Shown here in pieces: positions 18,381 to 28,011 of a stretch of 64,000 nt of DNA (position 1 is its first letter; the number at the start of each line of letters is the position of its first letter). The notes beneath the pieces were generated by a model. It was not told the DNA's origin. It made no database searches and was given only the letters and a program-made list of their open reading frames with translations. The translations under genes were made by a program, and so were the position numbers. This DNA comes from Phocaeicola vulgatus ATCC 8482 (GTDB lineage Bacteria; Bacteroidota; Bacteroidia; Bacteroidales; Bacteroidaceae), in contig NC_009614.1 of NCBI RefSeq assembly GCF_000012825.1, forward strand, positions 3,534,001 through 3,598,000, in the 5' to 3' direction.

Positions 18381-19025
18381 ATGAAACAGAATGTATTTTT
18401 CGTAAGTGGTATTGATACAAATATTGGTAAAAGTTATGCCACGGCCTATCTGGCACATCTTTGGAACAAACAAGGATGTCGTACTATTACTCAAAAATTC
18501 ATACAGACAGGAAATCCGGAAGGTTATTCGGAGGATATTGAGTTGCATCGTCGTCTGATGGGGATGGAGTATTTGCCTGAGGATGAGCAGGGACTTACCA
18601 AACCTGAAATATTTTCTTATCCGGCTTCTCCCCATTTGGCTTCACGAATAGATAACCGCGCCATTGATTTTGATAAAATAAAGCATGCCACGGAGGTGCT
18701 GAGTGAGCGCTATGATGCTGTTTTAGTAGAAGGAGCCGGGGGGCTGATGGTGCCGTTGACAGAAGATAATCTGACTATAGACTATGTTCAGGAATCGGGT
18801 TATCCCTTAGTTTTTGTTACTTCGGGACGATTGGGAAGTATCAACCATACATTATTGAGTTTTGAGGCTATAGAACGGAGAGGGATAAAGCTTCATACAG
18901 TGATGTACAATCTGTTTCCCGAAGGAGAGGATAAAATCATTCAAGCAGATACAGAAACTTATATTTGTCGTTATATAGAGAAGCATTTCCCGGATACAGC
19001 ATTTGTGAAGGTACCTTGCTTGTAA
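18381..19025 (+). CDS. bioD: Dethiobiotin synthetase
   Basis: ATP-dependent carboxylase forming the ureido ring of dethiobiotin from DAPA. 214 residues. The modified P-loop SGIDTNIGKSYATA is at residues 9-22, and VEGAGGLMVPLTEDN is the second nucleotide/substrate signature. Last gene of the operon, 14 bp after bioC, followed by a terminator. With this gene all steps from malonyl-ACP methylation to biotin are present. Confidence 0.95.
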   Translation: MKQNVFFVSGIDTNIGKSYATAYLAHLWNKQGCRTITQKFIQTGNPEGYSEDIELHRRLMGMEYLPEDEQGLTKPEIFSYPASPHLASRIDNRAIDFDKIKHATEVLSERYDAVLVEGAGGLMVPLTEDNLTIDYVQESGYPLVFVTSGRLGSINHTLLSFEAIERRGIKLHTVMYNLFPEGEDKIIQADTETYICRYIEKHFPDTAFVKVPCL

Positions 19026-19057
19026 TTCATCTTTCTTGTTTATGATGTGTTTACCTG

Positions 19058-19102
19058 ATAAAAAGAGGTTGTTCTACATCTGACGACCTCTTTTTATTAG
19101 TT
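19058..19102 (+). terminator. Terminator of the biotin operon
   Basis: Hairpin arms 19058-19072 (ATAAAAAGAGGTTGT) and 19083-19097 (ACGACCTCTTTTTAT) pair over 15 bp with one wobble; the 3' arm contains the T tract. It lies 33 bp after the bioD stop and is symmetric enough to act in both directions. Confidence 0.75.
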
Positions 19103-19468
19103 GTATCCATAATTTTCCGCTTAAGTTATAGTATGATTTTTACTTTGTGGAGTAGTTTTGTCCGTGTAATGAGTTATTTCTCCTGTTCTGCATTGTACAA
19201 GGCGATATATCCGCGTTCTTCTGTATGGATGCGGACGGCATTCAAATGCGTCCTTGACATGTTTTGCCAATGCCTTTTACATTGCAATAGGAAAGCCATT
19301 CGATTTTGGCTTCGAGCAATGCTTCTTTTACGTCCTCGAATTGGGTCTTACAGATAATAGCTTCAATTTTTTTATTGTTGTATTTGTATTTTGTATATAA
19401 TGTAATCTTTTTACCTTCTAAAAAACTAATACTTTGTTGTTATCCTTGTCTGGTTATGCTCTTTATGA
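19103..19468. other. Non-coding interval between convergent units
   Basis: About 370 bp between the bio operon terminator and the end of the porin-like gene. Two short plus-strand frames (19133-19357, 19306-19524) look random in composition and overlap each other or the neighbour. I see no RNA gene. Confidence 0.5.
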
Positions 19469-20194
19469 TTAAAAACTTAGCCCGAAAACGAAATAAGCCC
19501 CTTCAGTGCGTGGGTTTACGGTGACTTTTGCAAAAGCTGGAACGGAGAATGAATCGGTGATTTTTATTTCCTTGGCGGCTCCCATGCTGATGTCGCATAC
19601 GGTGAAACCGTTGGAACCGTTGCATACAGGGGCTTCGGAATAGTTGTAAAAGTCTGTGCCCCACGGAGTCGCTCCTATTTCCGCTGTCCATTCCAGCCCT
19701 GCCAGTGTGAAAGGTACGGTAGCCGAGATATAGGACGAATAGGCTCTGTTTCCTCCGTTATTCACTCCGTCGGTTCCGGCGAAATTGGTATACCAGTTCA
19801 AGGCCAGCGGTCCGAAGTCATAACCTATTTGTGCCTCGAAGGTATGGTTGGTATTGTGTGAGCCGTAATGAAAATACCCCGGTCCTCCATTGAACCAGTA
19901 ATCTGTGACGGAGATACTGAAACCTCCTGTGGCGTAGCCTAATGTGAGGTCAATCTCTTTTGTATCTTCTTTTTCGATACCTGCTGTTCCCCATGCAGAC
20001 AATGAGAACCCTTTGTAAGAAACTGACAACGTGGGTTGGATACTGACACCTCCTAAATCCTGGCCACGCCAGATGTATCCGCTTACGAGATCGGCTCCTG
20101 CGCTGGCTTCCACTTTGTCCTGCGCCATGCCCATTGCCGGAACAGCTATTGCCAAGGCCGACAGAAATGTTGTTTTTCTAAAACTCTTTTTCAT
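19469..20194 (-). CDS. Putative outer-membrane beta-barrel protein (TorF-like porin)
   Basis: 241 residues with a signal peptide (cleavage after GMAQ, residue ~25) and a barrel-like mature part. It contains SAGADLVSGYIWRGQDLGG near the N-terminus, a pattern typical of Gcw_chp/TorF-family putative porins (dark WRG motif), many alternating aromatic strands, and a final strand AYFVFGLSF ending in Phe. Two cysteines (VCNGSNGFTVC) could form a loop disulfide. It lies immediately downstream of the dapF remnant on the same strand. Substrate unknown. Confidence 0.75.
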   Translation of the reverse strand: MKKSFRKTTFLSALAIAVPAMGMAQDKVEASAGADLVSGYIWRGQDLGGVSIQPTLSVSYKGFSLSAWGTAGIEKEDTKEIDLTLGYATGGFSISVTDYWFNGGPGYFHYGSHNTNHTFEAQIGYDFGPLALNWYTNFAGTDGVNNGGNRAYSSYISATVPFTLAGLEWTAEIGATPWGTDFYNYSEAPVCNGSNGFTVCDISMGAAKEIKITDSFSVPAFAKVTVNPRTEGAYFVFGLSF

Positions 20195-20208
20195 TGCTTT
20201 TTACCTTT

Positions 20209-20890
20209 TTAATCCATAATAGTGAGTTTGTTATATCTCGTATGTATTTGTTTTTCTTGTAATGGCTTGTGCTTGTTATGTGATAATACTTCAACGAATT
20301 CTATATTGGTTCGTTCGGGAAAAAGCGGATGATTCTCCAGTTTCGGACCTATTGCCGGCAAATTTACATCTTTTATATCATCTATGAAAACCACTAAATA
20401 TGGATTTCACATACAAACAAATGTTCTTTTGTATTCTTTTCCATCTACTGTGATTGTTTTTGCCAACATTTTGCCGTCCGGGGTATTTATTTGTCTGGAG
20501 TTGGCAAGCAGGGGAAGATCCATGTCCACTGTTACTTCTTCTACCAGCTCGTTCTCCGTATGCAGTTTTAGGACCTTGATTCCTGAGAGCGTTTCCTGCG
20601 TGATGGCTTTCTTTTGAGTCAATTTGTTGTCATATACATACTTTCCTATACATCTGGAGGCGTTACCACACATCATGACTTCAGAACCATCTGCATTGAA
20701 TATGTGCATACTGAAATCCGCTTTGGCTGATTTCCCAATCAATGCCAGCCCGTCGGAACCGATCCCCGTGTGACGAGCTCCATCTGATGGAAGTTCTCAC
20801 GGGGTCTGCTATGAGGTGCTTTAGGGTGTTTACGTATATATAGTCATTACCTGCTCCCTGCATCTTTGTGAACGTGATTGTTGTTGCCAT
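20209..20890 (-). pseudogene. dapF: Decayed diaminopimelate epimerase
   Basis: The frame starting at 20890 opens exactly as DapF ([22 protein letters not shown]). Near 20770-20780 a one-base shift occurs: the expected HTGIGSDGL follows in another frame. The second frame continues with [13 protein letters not shown] and [22 protein letters not shown], including the first catalytic Cys region, but hits a TGA at 20409-20407 exactly where the conserved MGNP glycine codon (GGA) should be. The same frame then resumes as [10 protein letters not shown]... NIEFVEVLS and ends in unrelated residues, so the second half with the second active-site cysteine is missing. Three independent lesions make this a pseudogene; an intact dapF must be elsewhere if lysine/cell-wall synthesis is active. 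Confidence 0.88.
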
Positions 20891-21117
20891 TTTGTCTATA
20901 ATTTCTTCTGTTATTATTTCCTTTTGTCTTAATTTAGTGCAAATATATATCTTGTTGATGCTTTATAAATTTGAGCCTATATTCTGTTATGGAACATATA
21001 GTTTAGGTAATATTTTGTTGGTTATTCAGTGTCGTATAATTGGTATCATATATAATTAAGGTGGATGATTGATGTAACAAGATGATAATATATTATCTCA
21101 TTTTTATATTATTTTGT

Positions 21118-21125
21118 TACCTTTG
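21118..21125 (+). promoter_or_regulatory. Candidate -7 element upstream of the ABC ATPase gene
   Basis: TACCTTTG at 21118-21125, 29 bp before the ATG. No clear -33 TTG at the expected distance. The remaining 20891-21117 is AT-rich, with a TATATTTG on the minus strand (20947-20940) that may be the old dapF promoter. Confidence 0.45.
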
Positions 21126-21154
21126 CATCCTGTTGGATAAAAAAGAGATTTGTA

Positions 21155-22603
21155 ATGCAGAATATTATTGCGATAGAAAATGGTGTGACCCGCCATCCGC
21201 TGTACCGGATGAAGGAACCGGTGAATATGACACTTGCCGCCGGAGAACATATAGCTGTTGTGGGGAGAAACGGGGCAGGAAAAAGTATATTGGTAGATAC
21301 GATTACAGGCCGGTGGCCGTTGTTGATGAACGAAGTGAAGTATGATTTCTCTCCTTCTCCTTCGAAGATGGCATACGAGAATATAAAGTATATTGCTTTC
21401 CGTGATTCATACGGAGATTCCGATGGAAATTACTATTATCAGCAACGATGGAATGCCCATGATTTGGATGAAACCCCACTGGTACGTGATTTGTTGCCCG
21501 AAGCGACCGATTCAGGTCTGAAAAAGGCTTTGTATGAACTGTTTGGCATAGAGAGGATGCTGGATAAACATATTATTCTGCTTTCCAGTGGTGAGTTACG
21601 TAAGTTTCAACTGACAAAGACTTTGCTGAGTAATCCGCGTGTACTGATTATGGATAATCCCTTTATCGGACTGGATGCGAAGACGAGGGACCTGCTTCAT
21701 ACATTGTTGGGCGAACTGACTAAAGTAACCCATTTGCAGGTAATCCTTATCTTGTCTAAGTCCGATGATATTCCTGCTTTTATTACTCATGTTATTCCTG
21801 TGGAAGACAGGGTGTGTGGTAAAAAGATAACTTTGCAGGAATATTTGGCGGTCCGTAAGCCGATACCGGAACGGATACTTTCCGAAGAAAAGGAGGCACG
21901 GATTCTGAATTTGCCTTACGGCGGTGATTTGTATCACACCGAGCACGTAGTCGATTTGAACAAGGTAAGCATCCGTTATGGCGAGCGTACCATTTTGAAA
22001 GATTTGGACTGGACAGTGAAATGTGGCGAGAAATGGGCTTTGAGTGGAGAGAACGGTTCAGGAAAGTCTACGTTGTTGAGTTTGGTCTGTGCGGATAATC
22101 CGCAGAGTTATGCTTGTGATATTACCTTGTTCGGCAGAAAACGCGGTTCCGGAGAAAGTATTTGGGAGATAAAGAAGCATATAGGATATGTCAGTCCTGA
22201 GATGCATCGCGCTTATCTGAAAAACCTTCCTGCCATAGATATTGTGGCAAGCGGACTACATGATTCTGTGGGGTTGTACAAACGTCCGCGTCCCGAGCAG
22301 ATGGCGGCTTGTGAATGGTGGATGGATATTTTTGGTATTGCAGATTTGAAAGACCGGAATTTCTTGCAGTTGTCCAGTGGCGAGCAGCGTCTGGTGTTGT
22401 TGGCCCGTGCTTTTGTGAAGGATCCTGAGTTGCTTATTTTGGATGAGCCTTTGCATGGGTTGGACTTGTACAACCGCCAGTTGGTGAAAGATGTGATAGA
22501 AACTTTCTGTCGTCGTAAGGACAAGACCATGATTATGGTGACACATTATCAGGAAGAGTTGCCCGCATGTATAACTAACTTTCTTTTCTTGAAGCGGAAT
22601 TAA
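21155..22603 (+). CDS. ABC protein with two ATPase domains (ModF/PhrA-like)
   Basis: 482-residue cytosolic protein of two tandem ABC ATPase domains with no membrane segment. Domain 1 has Walker A GRNGAGKS (residue ~37), signature LSSGELRKFQ and Walker B VLIMDNPF. Domain 2 has [23 protein letters not shown] and LLILDEPLHGLD. Domain 1 Walker B ends in Asn rather than the catalytic Glu, so it may be inactive. The architecture matches ModF/PhrA proteins, once called molybdate-transport or photorepair related; no permease is nearby and the true role is unclear. Confidence 0.85.
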   Translation: MQNIIAIENGVTRHPLYRMKEPVNMTLAAGEHIAVVGRNGAGKSILVDTITGRWPLLMNEVKYDFSPSPSKMAYENIKYIAFRDSYGDSDGNYYYQQRWNAHDLDETPLVRDLLPEATDSGLKKALYELFGIERMLDKHIILLSSGELRKFQLTKTLLSNPRVLIMDNPFIGLDAKTRDLLHTLLGELTKVTHLQVILILSKSDDIPAFITHVIPVEDRVCGKKITLQEYLAVRKPIPERILSEEKEARILNLPYGGDLYHTEHVVDLNKVSIRYGERTILKDLDWTVKCGEKWALSGENGSGKSTLLSLVCADNPQSYACDITLFGRKRGSGESIWEIKKHIGYVSPEMHRAYLKNLPAIDIVASGLHDSVGLYKRPRPEQMAACEWWMDIFGIADLKDRNFLQLSSGEQRLVLLARAFVKDPELLILDEPLHGLDLYNRQLVKDVIETFCRRKDKTMIMVTHYQEELPACITNFLFLKRN

Positions 22604-22765
22604 AAGTTCTTTTTCTAAAGGTACGTTCCGGGCAGACGGAAGACGACTGGTTAAACGATAGTGCCCTGTCGCTTTCCGGACAAGCCGGGATGTTGGGCTG
22701 AGTACAAATAATCCTACTGTTCGTTTCATAAATATAGCATTGAAATTTTTAAAAGAAAACGAATC

Positions 22766-23698
22766 ATGGAAAACACATTAAAAAAGCCTATGACAGGCAT
22801 TATTCCTCCTTTAGTGACTCCGTTACTGGATAATGACAAACTGGATATTGATGGTTTGGAAAGGTTGATAGAACGATTGATAAAAGGAGGAGTGCACGGA
22901 TTATTTATACTGGGTACCACCGGAGAAGCGCAGAGTATCAGTTACCGGCTTCGCCATGAAATGATAAAGGAAACTTGCCGTATCAATGCCGGAAGACTTC
23001 CGGTTCTGGTTTGTATTTCCGATACTTCAATTGTAGAAAGTATTCATCTGGCACATGTAGGGGCCGAGTGTGGTGCTTCAGCCGTAGTTTCCGCTCCCCC
23101 TTACTACTTTGCTCCGGGACAGCCTGAACTGGCCGAATTTTATGAGGACCTGATTCCTCAGTTGCCGTTACCTATCTTCTTGTACAATATGCCGTCGCAC
23201 ACGAAAGTGAATTTTGCTCCGGCTACTATTCAACGTATTGCCCGTAATCCTCAGGTGGTGGGGTTCAAGGATAGTTCGGCTAATGCCGTTTATTTCCAGT
23301 CCGTGATGTATGCCATGAAGGACAGACAGGATTTCGCCATGTTGGTGGGACCGGAGGAAATTACGGCAGAGTGTGTGTTGCTGGGTGGACATGGGGGGAT
23401 CAACGGAGGTGCCAATATGTTCCCGGAATTATATGTAGATCTTTATCATGCTGCGGTAGCGCGTGACATGGAAACCGTAAGTCGGCTGCAACCCTTGGTG
23501 ATGCAAATCAGTAGCAGTATTTATACCGTGGGGCAGCATGGCTCCAGTTATTTGAAAGGATTGAAATGCGCGTTGTCTTTATTGGGCGTTTGTGATGATT
23601 TTGTTGCGGCTCCTTTCCATCGCTTCAATGTTCCGGAACGCGAGAAGATACGCAAGGCGTTGGAGGCACTCCCTTTTTGTCCGGAATTGAAACCTTAA
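22766..23698 (+). CDS. Dihydrodipicolinate synthase/N-acetylneuraminate lyase family protein
   Basis: 310-residue class I aldolase of the DHDPS/NAL superfamily. Signatures: GTTGEAQSIS near residues 50-60, APPYYF, the YNMPSHT strand carrying the catalytic Tyr, and the Schiff-base lysine in VGFKDSS. The partner gene 13 bp downstream encodes a sodium:solute symporter, an arrangement typical of catabolic lyases such as N-acetylneuraminate lyase rather than of the lysine-pathway DapA. The substrate (sialic acid or another keto-sugar acid) is inferred only. Confidence 0.87.
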   Translation: MENTLKKPMTGIIPPLVTPLLDNDKLDIDGLERLIERLIKGGVHGLFILGTTGEAQSISYRLRHEMIKETCRINAGRLPVLVCISDTSIVESIHLAHVGAECGASAVVSAPPYYFAPGQPELAEFYEDLIPQLPLPIFLYNMPSHTKVNFAPATIQRIARNPQVVGFKDSSANAVYFQSVMYAMKDRQDFAMLVGPEEITAECVLLGGHGGINGGANMFPELYVDLYHAAVARDMETVSRLQPLVMQISSSIYTVGQHGSSYLKGLKCALSLLGVCDDFVAAPFHRFNVPEREKIRKALEALPFCPELKP

Positions 23699-23711
23699 AT
23701 GCTCGGTCTGT

Positions 23712-25145
23712 ATGCATATCATTGATATAATCGTCTTTTTGTTGTTTACCGGCGGAGTCGTGGCCTTCGGTTGTTCTTTCTTTAAGAAGAAAGGTACCTC
23801 CGAGGAGTTCACTTCTGCCGGAAGAAGTTTGCCCGGCTGGGTGGTGGGGATGTCCATTTTCGCCACGTATGTCAGCAGTATCAGTTATCTGGGATATCCG
23901 GGAAAGGCCTTTTCGGGAGATTGGAATGCATTTGTATTCAGTCTTTCTATTCCTATCGCCTCTTATTTTGCGGCTCGTTACTTTGTGCCTTTTTACCGGA
24001 GTCAGGACAGCATATCGGCTTATAGCTTTTTGGAAAACCGTTTCGGTCCTTGGGCACGTATATATGCTTCGTCCTGCTATCTGCTCACCCAGATAGCACG
24101 TACAGGGTCTATCCTGTATTTGTTGGCGTTGCCCATGAATGTATTGTTGGGATGGCATATCCAGACCATTATTGTTGTAACCAGTGTGGCTATTGTGCTT
24201 TATTCCATGTTGGGTGGCATGAAGGCTGTCATTTGGACAGAGGCCATACAGGGAATTATTCTGATCGGAGGTGCGTTGGTATGTATGTTTATTTTGCTTT
24301 TTGATATGCCCGGAGGTCCGGTGCAGACTTTCTCCATCGCCATGGAAGATGGTAAATTCAGCTTGGGAAGCTTTGGAAGCAGTTTAAGTGAGTCCACTTT
24401 TTGGGTGTGTCTGATTTATGGTATATTTACTAATTTGCAGAACTATGGTATAGACCAGAGTTATGTGCAACGTTATCATACGGCGAAGAATGAGAAGGAG
24501 GCTAAGTTTTCGGCCTTGTTCGGAGGATATTTGTTTATTCCCGTTTCGGCCGTTTTCTTTATGATAGGGACTGGACTGTATGCGTTCTATAAAGTGCATC
24601 CGGGGATCTTGCCCGACGGGGTGGGGGCGGATTATGTCTTTCCGTTTTTTATAGTCAATGAGTTGCCGGTGGGGTTGACAGGCCTGCTGATTGCTTCTAT
24701 CTTTGCCGCAGGTATGAGTACCATTGCGACCAGTGTCACTAGTTCGTCTACCATCATTCTGACGGATTATTATCAGCGGTTCCGCAAACATGCCGGAAAC
24801 AGGGAGCGGATGTTGGTGCTGAAACTCTCCAGTGTAGGAGTGGGAGTGGCAGGGATTCTGGTGGCTTTTGCCTTTATGAGTGTGCAAAGTGCGCTGGATG
24901 CCTGGTGGGCGTTGGCGTCTATTTTCAGCGGAGGCATGTTGGGACTGTTTCTATTGGGGTATATTTCGAAGAAAGCACGTAATTTTGATGCGGTACTGGG
25001 AGTCGTTTGTGGAGTAATTCTGGTTTGTTGGATTGTGATATCCCCCTTTGTACATGCCAATCTGGCTATCGTGTTCGGGACGTTGCTGATATTTTTGGTG
25101 GGATTCCTGAGTGCTAATCTGCTTAATAAGAGAAGATGTAAGTAG
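23712..25145 (+). CDS. Sodium:solute symporter (SSS family)
   Basis: 477-residue inner-membrane transporter with about 13 hydrophobic helices. SSS hallmarks include TSAGRSLPGWVVGMSIFATY near the N-terminus, the following YLGYPGKAF, and the GLTGLLIASIFAAGMSTIATSVTSSSTI Na+-binding helix. Immediately downstream of a DHDPS/NAL-like lyase, so it probably imports that enzyme's substrate (possibly a sialic acid). A terminator follows. Confidence 0.92.
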   Translation: MHIIDIIVFLLFTGGVVAFGCSFFKKKGTSEEFTSAGRSLPGWVVGMSIFATYVSSISYLGYPGKAFSGDWNAFVFSLSIPIASYFAARYFVPFYRSQDSISAYSFLENRFGPWARIYASSCYLLTQIARTGSILYLLALPMNVLLGWHIQTIIVVTSVAIVLYSMLGGMKAVIWTEAIQGIILIGGALVCMFILLFDMPGGPVQTFSIAMEDGKFSLGSFGSSLSESTFWVCLIYGIFTNLQNYGIDQSYVQRYHTAKNEKEAKFSALFGGYLFIPVSAVFFMIGTGLYAFYKVHPGILPDGVGADYVFPFFIVNELPVGLTGLLIASIFAAGMSTIATSVTSSSTIILTDYYQRFRKHAGNRERMLVLKLSSVGVGVAGILVAFAFMSVQSALDAWWALASIFSGGMLGLFLLGYISKKARNFDAVLGVVCGVILVCWIVISPFVHANLAIVFGTLLIFLVGFLSANLLNKRRCK

Positions 25146-25227
25146 AATAACTTAATTTTATAAAACTCAACTTTATAGAAAAGAATTTTTCATCTGAAAC
25201 TTGACATTCTTCATTGACAATAAGAAG

Positions 25228-25261
25228 GCCGTATCACTTTTGAGTAATGATACGGCTTTTC
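25228..25261 (+). terminator. Terminator after the symporter gene
   Basis: GCCGTATCA (25228-25236) pairs with TGATACGGC (25248-25256) over 9 bp, 11-nt loop, followed by TTTTCTG. Confidence 0.8.
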
Positions 25262-25353
25262 TGTATTTGTCGGTTACAATCTGTAACCTTTAGAATGTTC
25301 ATTTTGGTTTTGATTCACTCTCCGGTTTATTAATCGTTTCATCGTTCTCCTTA

Positions 25354-26304
25354 TCAGATAAATCTTTTCAGCTCATTGACCCTGTTTAATGCGGCATTGA
25401 AATCTTCCACCAGTTCTTTCATCACTTCGTCTACCGTCTGTAATTTATGTATGCATGATGCGACTTGTCCTATTTCCAGTTCACCTTCGAATAAATCTCC
25501 TTCAAAGATTCCCTTTTTGGCACGTCCTTTTCCTAACAAAGTGCGTAGTTCATCCGTTGTTGCGCCACGGCTTTCCGCTTCTTCTACTTGTTTGAAGAAA
25601 TCATTCTTGACCAACCGGACGGGAGAGAGCTGTTTCAATGTCAGTTGGGTATCTCCTTCATTCAGTCGCAGACACCGGTCTTTGAATGTGAAATGAGCAG
25701 AACTCTCTTCGGTTAATGCAAAGCGCGTCCCTATTTGCACCCCGTCGGCCCCCAATGCCATAGCAGCCAGTATGCTTTCTCCCGATCCGATACCTCCGGC
25801 AGCTATCAACGGCACAGTGGTGATCTGTCTGACGGCTGGAATAAGACATAGGGTGGTCGTTTCCTCCCGTCCGTTATGTCCTCCTGCTTCGAATCCTTCG
25901 GCTACGATGGCGTCTACACCTGCTTCTTCACATTTGGCGGCAAACTTGGTGCTTGCCACTACATGGGCCACAATGATTCCATGCTCATGCAGGTGTTCTG
26001 TCCAGGTCTTTGGATTTCCGGCAGAGGTGAAGACGATTTTCACACCCTCTTCTATTACCATATTGATAAGGATGTCTATTTCGGGATACATCAGCGGAAT
26101 GTTTACTCCGAAAGGTTTGTCTGTCGCCGCTTTGCATTTCTGTATGTGTTCGCGTAAGGTCTCGGGATGCATGGAGCCTGCTCCTATCAGTCCCAGTCCT
26201 CCGGCGTTACTTACTGCGGAGGCTAGTCGCCAACCGCTACACCATACCATTCCTCCCTGTATGATGGGATACTTTATTCCAAAAAGATTGCAAATTCTGT
26301 TCAT
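25354..26304 (-). CDS. FMN-dependent nitronate monooxygenase / FabK-like enoyl reductase
   Basis: 316 residues from Met at 26304 (MNRICNLFGIKYPIIQGGM); the frame is open for 33 more residues upstream but that part does not resemble the family. TIM-barrel FMN enzyme: IIQGGMVW at the N-terminus, NAGGLGLIGAG, EGFEAGGHNG with the conserved His, PLIAAGGIG and GADGVQIGTRF for phosphate binding. It could be a 2-nitropropane dioxygenase-like protein or the enoyl-ACP reductase FabK; sequence alone does not decide. Minus strand, monocistronic. Confidence 0.85.
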   Translation of the reverse strand: MNRICNLFGIKYPIIQGGMVWCSGWRLASAVSNAGGLGLIGAGSMHPETLREHIQKCKAATDKPFGVNIPLMYPEIDILINMVIEEGVKIVFTSAGNPKTWTEHLHEHGIIVAHVVASTKFAAKCEEAGVDAIVAEGFEAGGHNGREETTTLCLIPAVRQITTVPLIAAGGIGSGESILAAMALGADGVQIGTRFALTEESSAHFTFKDRCLRLNEGDTQLTLKQLSPVRLVKNDFFKQVEEAESRGATTDELRTLLGKGRAKKGIFEGDLFEGELEIGQVASCIHKLQTVDEVMKELVEDFNAALNRVNELKRFI

Positions 26305-26475
26305 ATGTAATAATTTAGTGATTTGTCTATTTGCTAATGTACCAATAACTATGTGGGACATAATACAGCCGATTAGCACATTGACGAATAGTTCATTATA
26401 CAAAACAACTAACTTTTATTGAATGTTTTAGGGAGAAAGTAGTGAAAAAAGGAAAAATTCTTAGAAATTTTAAGG

Positions 26476-26503
26476 TTTGTAGAACAGAAATGGTCTATCT
26501 TTG
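26476..26503 (+). promoter_or_regulatory. Predicted promoter of the Dcu/asparaginase operon
   Basis: TTTG at 26476-26479 and TATCTTTG at 26496-26503, 16 bp apart (slightly short). It places transcription start near 26510, which rules out starts before 26510 for the Dcu gene. Confidence 0.5.
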
Positions 26504-26545
26504 TTCTCAGAATTAAAATTGTATATTTATAAACGGATAAAAAAC

Positions 26546-27844
26546 ATGTTATTACAACTGCTATTTGTACTTGTCGCTATTATTGTAGGTGCCCGTCTGG
26601 GAGGTATCGGACTGGGAGTGATGGGAGGTGTGGGCCTTGCCATATTGACCTTTGTTTTCGGACTTCAACCTACCGCTCCCCCTATTGATGTGATGTTGAT
26701 GATTGTCGCCGTTATCTCTGCCGCCTCTTGTATGCAGGCTGCCGGCGGACTGGACTATATGGTGAAATTAGCAGAACGGTTGTTGCGTCGTAACCCTTCA
26801 CAAGTGACTATCCTGAGTCCGTTGGTTACTTATCTGTTTACTTTTGTCGCAGGTACGGGGCATGTGGCCTACTCTGTGCTTCCTGTCATAGCCGAGGTGG
26901 CTACGGAAACTAAAATTCGTCCTGAGCGTCCTTTAGGCATTGCCGTTATCGCCTCGCAACAGGCTATTACTGCCAGCCCTATCTCTGCCGCTACCGTAGC
27001 GTTGCTGGGATTGCTGACAGGATTTGACATCACTCTGTTTGATATTCTGAAGATTACTATTCCCGCTACATTAATCGGTGTGCTGGTGGGAGCTTTCCTT
27101 TCAAAGAAGGTGGGTAAAGAGTTGTTGGAAGATCCCGAATACTTGCGCCGCTTGGAAGCCGGGATGATTGATACAAAACATGTGGAGCTGAACGATGTGA
27201 AGAATATGTTTCATGCCCGTATCTCGGTGATAATTTTTATTGCCGCCACGCTGTTGATAGTGTTGTTCGGTTCTATTCCTGTCATGCGTCCTGTGTTCAA
27301 TGGTACGGCTTTGGATATGCCGGCTATTATTGAGATTTTGATGTTGTGTGCGGCGGCTGTTATTCTTCTCATTTCACGTACGGATGGAATTAAAGCTACA
27401 CAAGGCAGTGTGTTTCCTGCCGGGATGCAGGCGGTAATCGCTATATTTGGTATTGCATGGATGGGAGATACCTTCATTAATGGAAACATTACGGAACTGA
27501 CAGGCTCTATTGAGGGGATTGTGCGCCAAATGCCCTGGTTGTTCGGTCTGGCATTGTTTGTCATGTCCATTTTGCTTTATAGCCAGGCTGCTACGGTGCG
27601 TGCCATTGTGCCGTTAGGGATAGCACTGGGTATTTCTCCGATGATGTTGATTGCTTTGTTCCCTGCTGTCAACGGATATTTCTTTATTCCTAATTATCCT
27701 ACAGTGGTGGCAGCTATAAATTTTGACCGTACAGGAACAACAGGCATTGGAAAATGGATTCTGAATCATTCGTTCATGATGCCTGGGATGGTGGCCACCA
27801 TTGTTTCTATTGTGGTAGGCCTGCTGCTGGTACAGGTGTTCTAG
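26546..27844 (+). CDS. Anaerobic C4-dicarboxylate transporter (Dcu family)
   Basis: 432-residue polytopic membrane protein. Begins MLLQLLFVLVAIIVGARLGG and contains PPIDVMLMI, SAASCMQAAGGLDYMV, and FVAGTGHVAYSVLPVIAEVA, all characteristic of DcuA/DcuB. Dcu carriers exchange fumarate/aspartate for succinate under anaerobic conditions. It is followed by a periplasmic asparaginase and a porin, giving a coherent route: asparagine enters through the porin, is deaminated to aspartate in the periplasm, and aspartate is exchanged for succinate for fumarate respiration. DcuA versus DcuB cannot be settled by eye. Confidence 0.92.
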   Translation: MLLQLLFVLVAIIVGARLGGIGLGVMGGVGLAILTFVFGLQPTAPPIDVMLMIVAVISAASCMQAAGGLDYMVKLAERLLRRNPSQVTILSPLVTYLFTFVAGTGHVAYSVLPVIAEVATETKIRPERPLGIAVIASQQAITASPISAATVALLGLLTGFDITLFDILKITIPATLIGVLVGAFLSKKVGKELLEDPEYLRRLEAGMIDTKHVELNDVKNMFHARISVIIFIAATLLIVLFGSIPVMRPVFNGTALDMPAIIEILMLCAAAVILLISRTDGIKATQGSVFPAGMQAVIAIFGIAWMGDTFINGNITELTGSIEGIVRQMPWLFGLALFVMSILLYSQAATVRAIVPLGIALGISPMMLIALFPAVNGYFFIPNYPTVVAAINFDRTGTTGIGKWILNHSFMMPGMVATIVSIVVGLLLVQVF

Positions 27845-28011
27845 AAAGGAAAGGGGGTAGGTGTAGTCGGACTTGAAGATGAGTGATCTTCTGCCTGTAA
27901 CATTTATAATGATTCGATGTATACATATATATCATCGGCACATCTTCTTCTTTGTGTGAACAAAATTTCCAAATAATTATTATAGTAATAAAACCTAAAC
28001 TTGAAAAGATT

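Noticed and set aside
19133..19524. Two short plus-strand ORFs after the biotin operon
   Set aside because: They overlap each other and the end of the porin-like gene, and the translations look like random AT-rich sequence.
20407..20409. TGA in dapF as a recoded (selenocysteine or read-through) codon
   Set aside because: It replaces a conserved glycine, and the gene also has a frameshift and lacks its C-terminal half.
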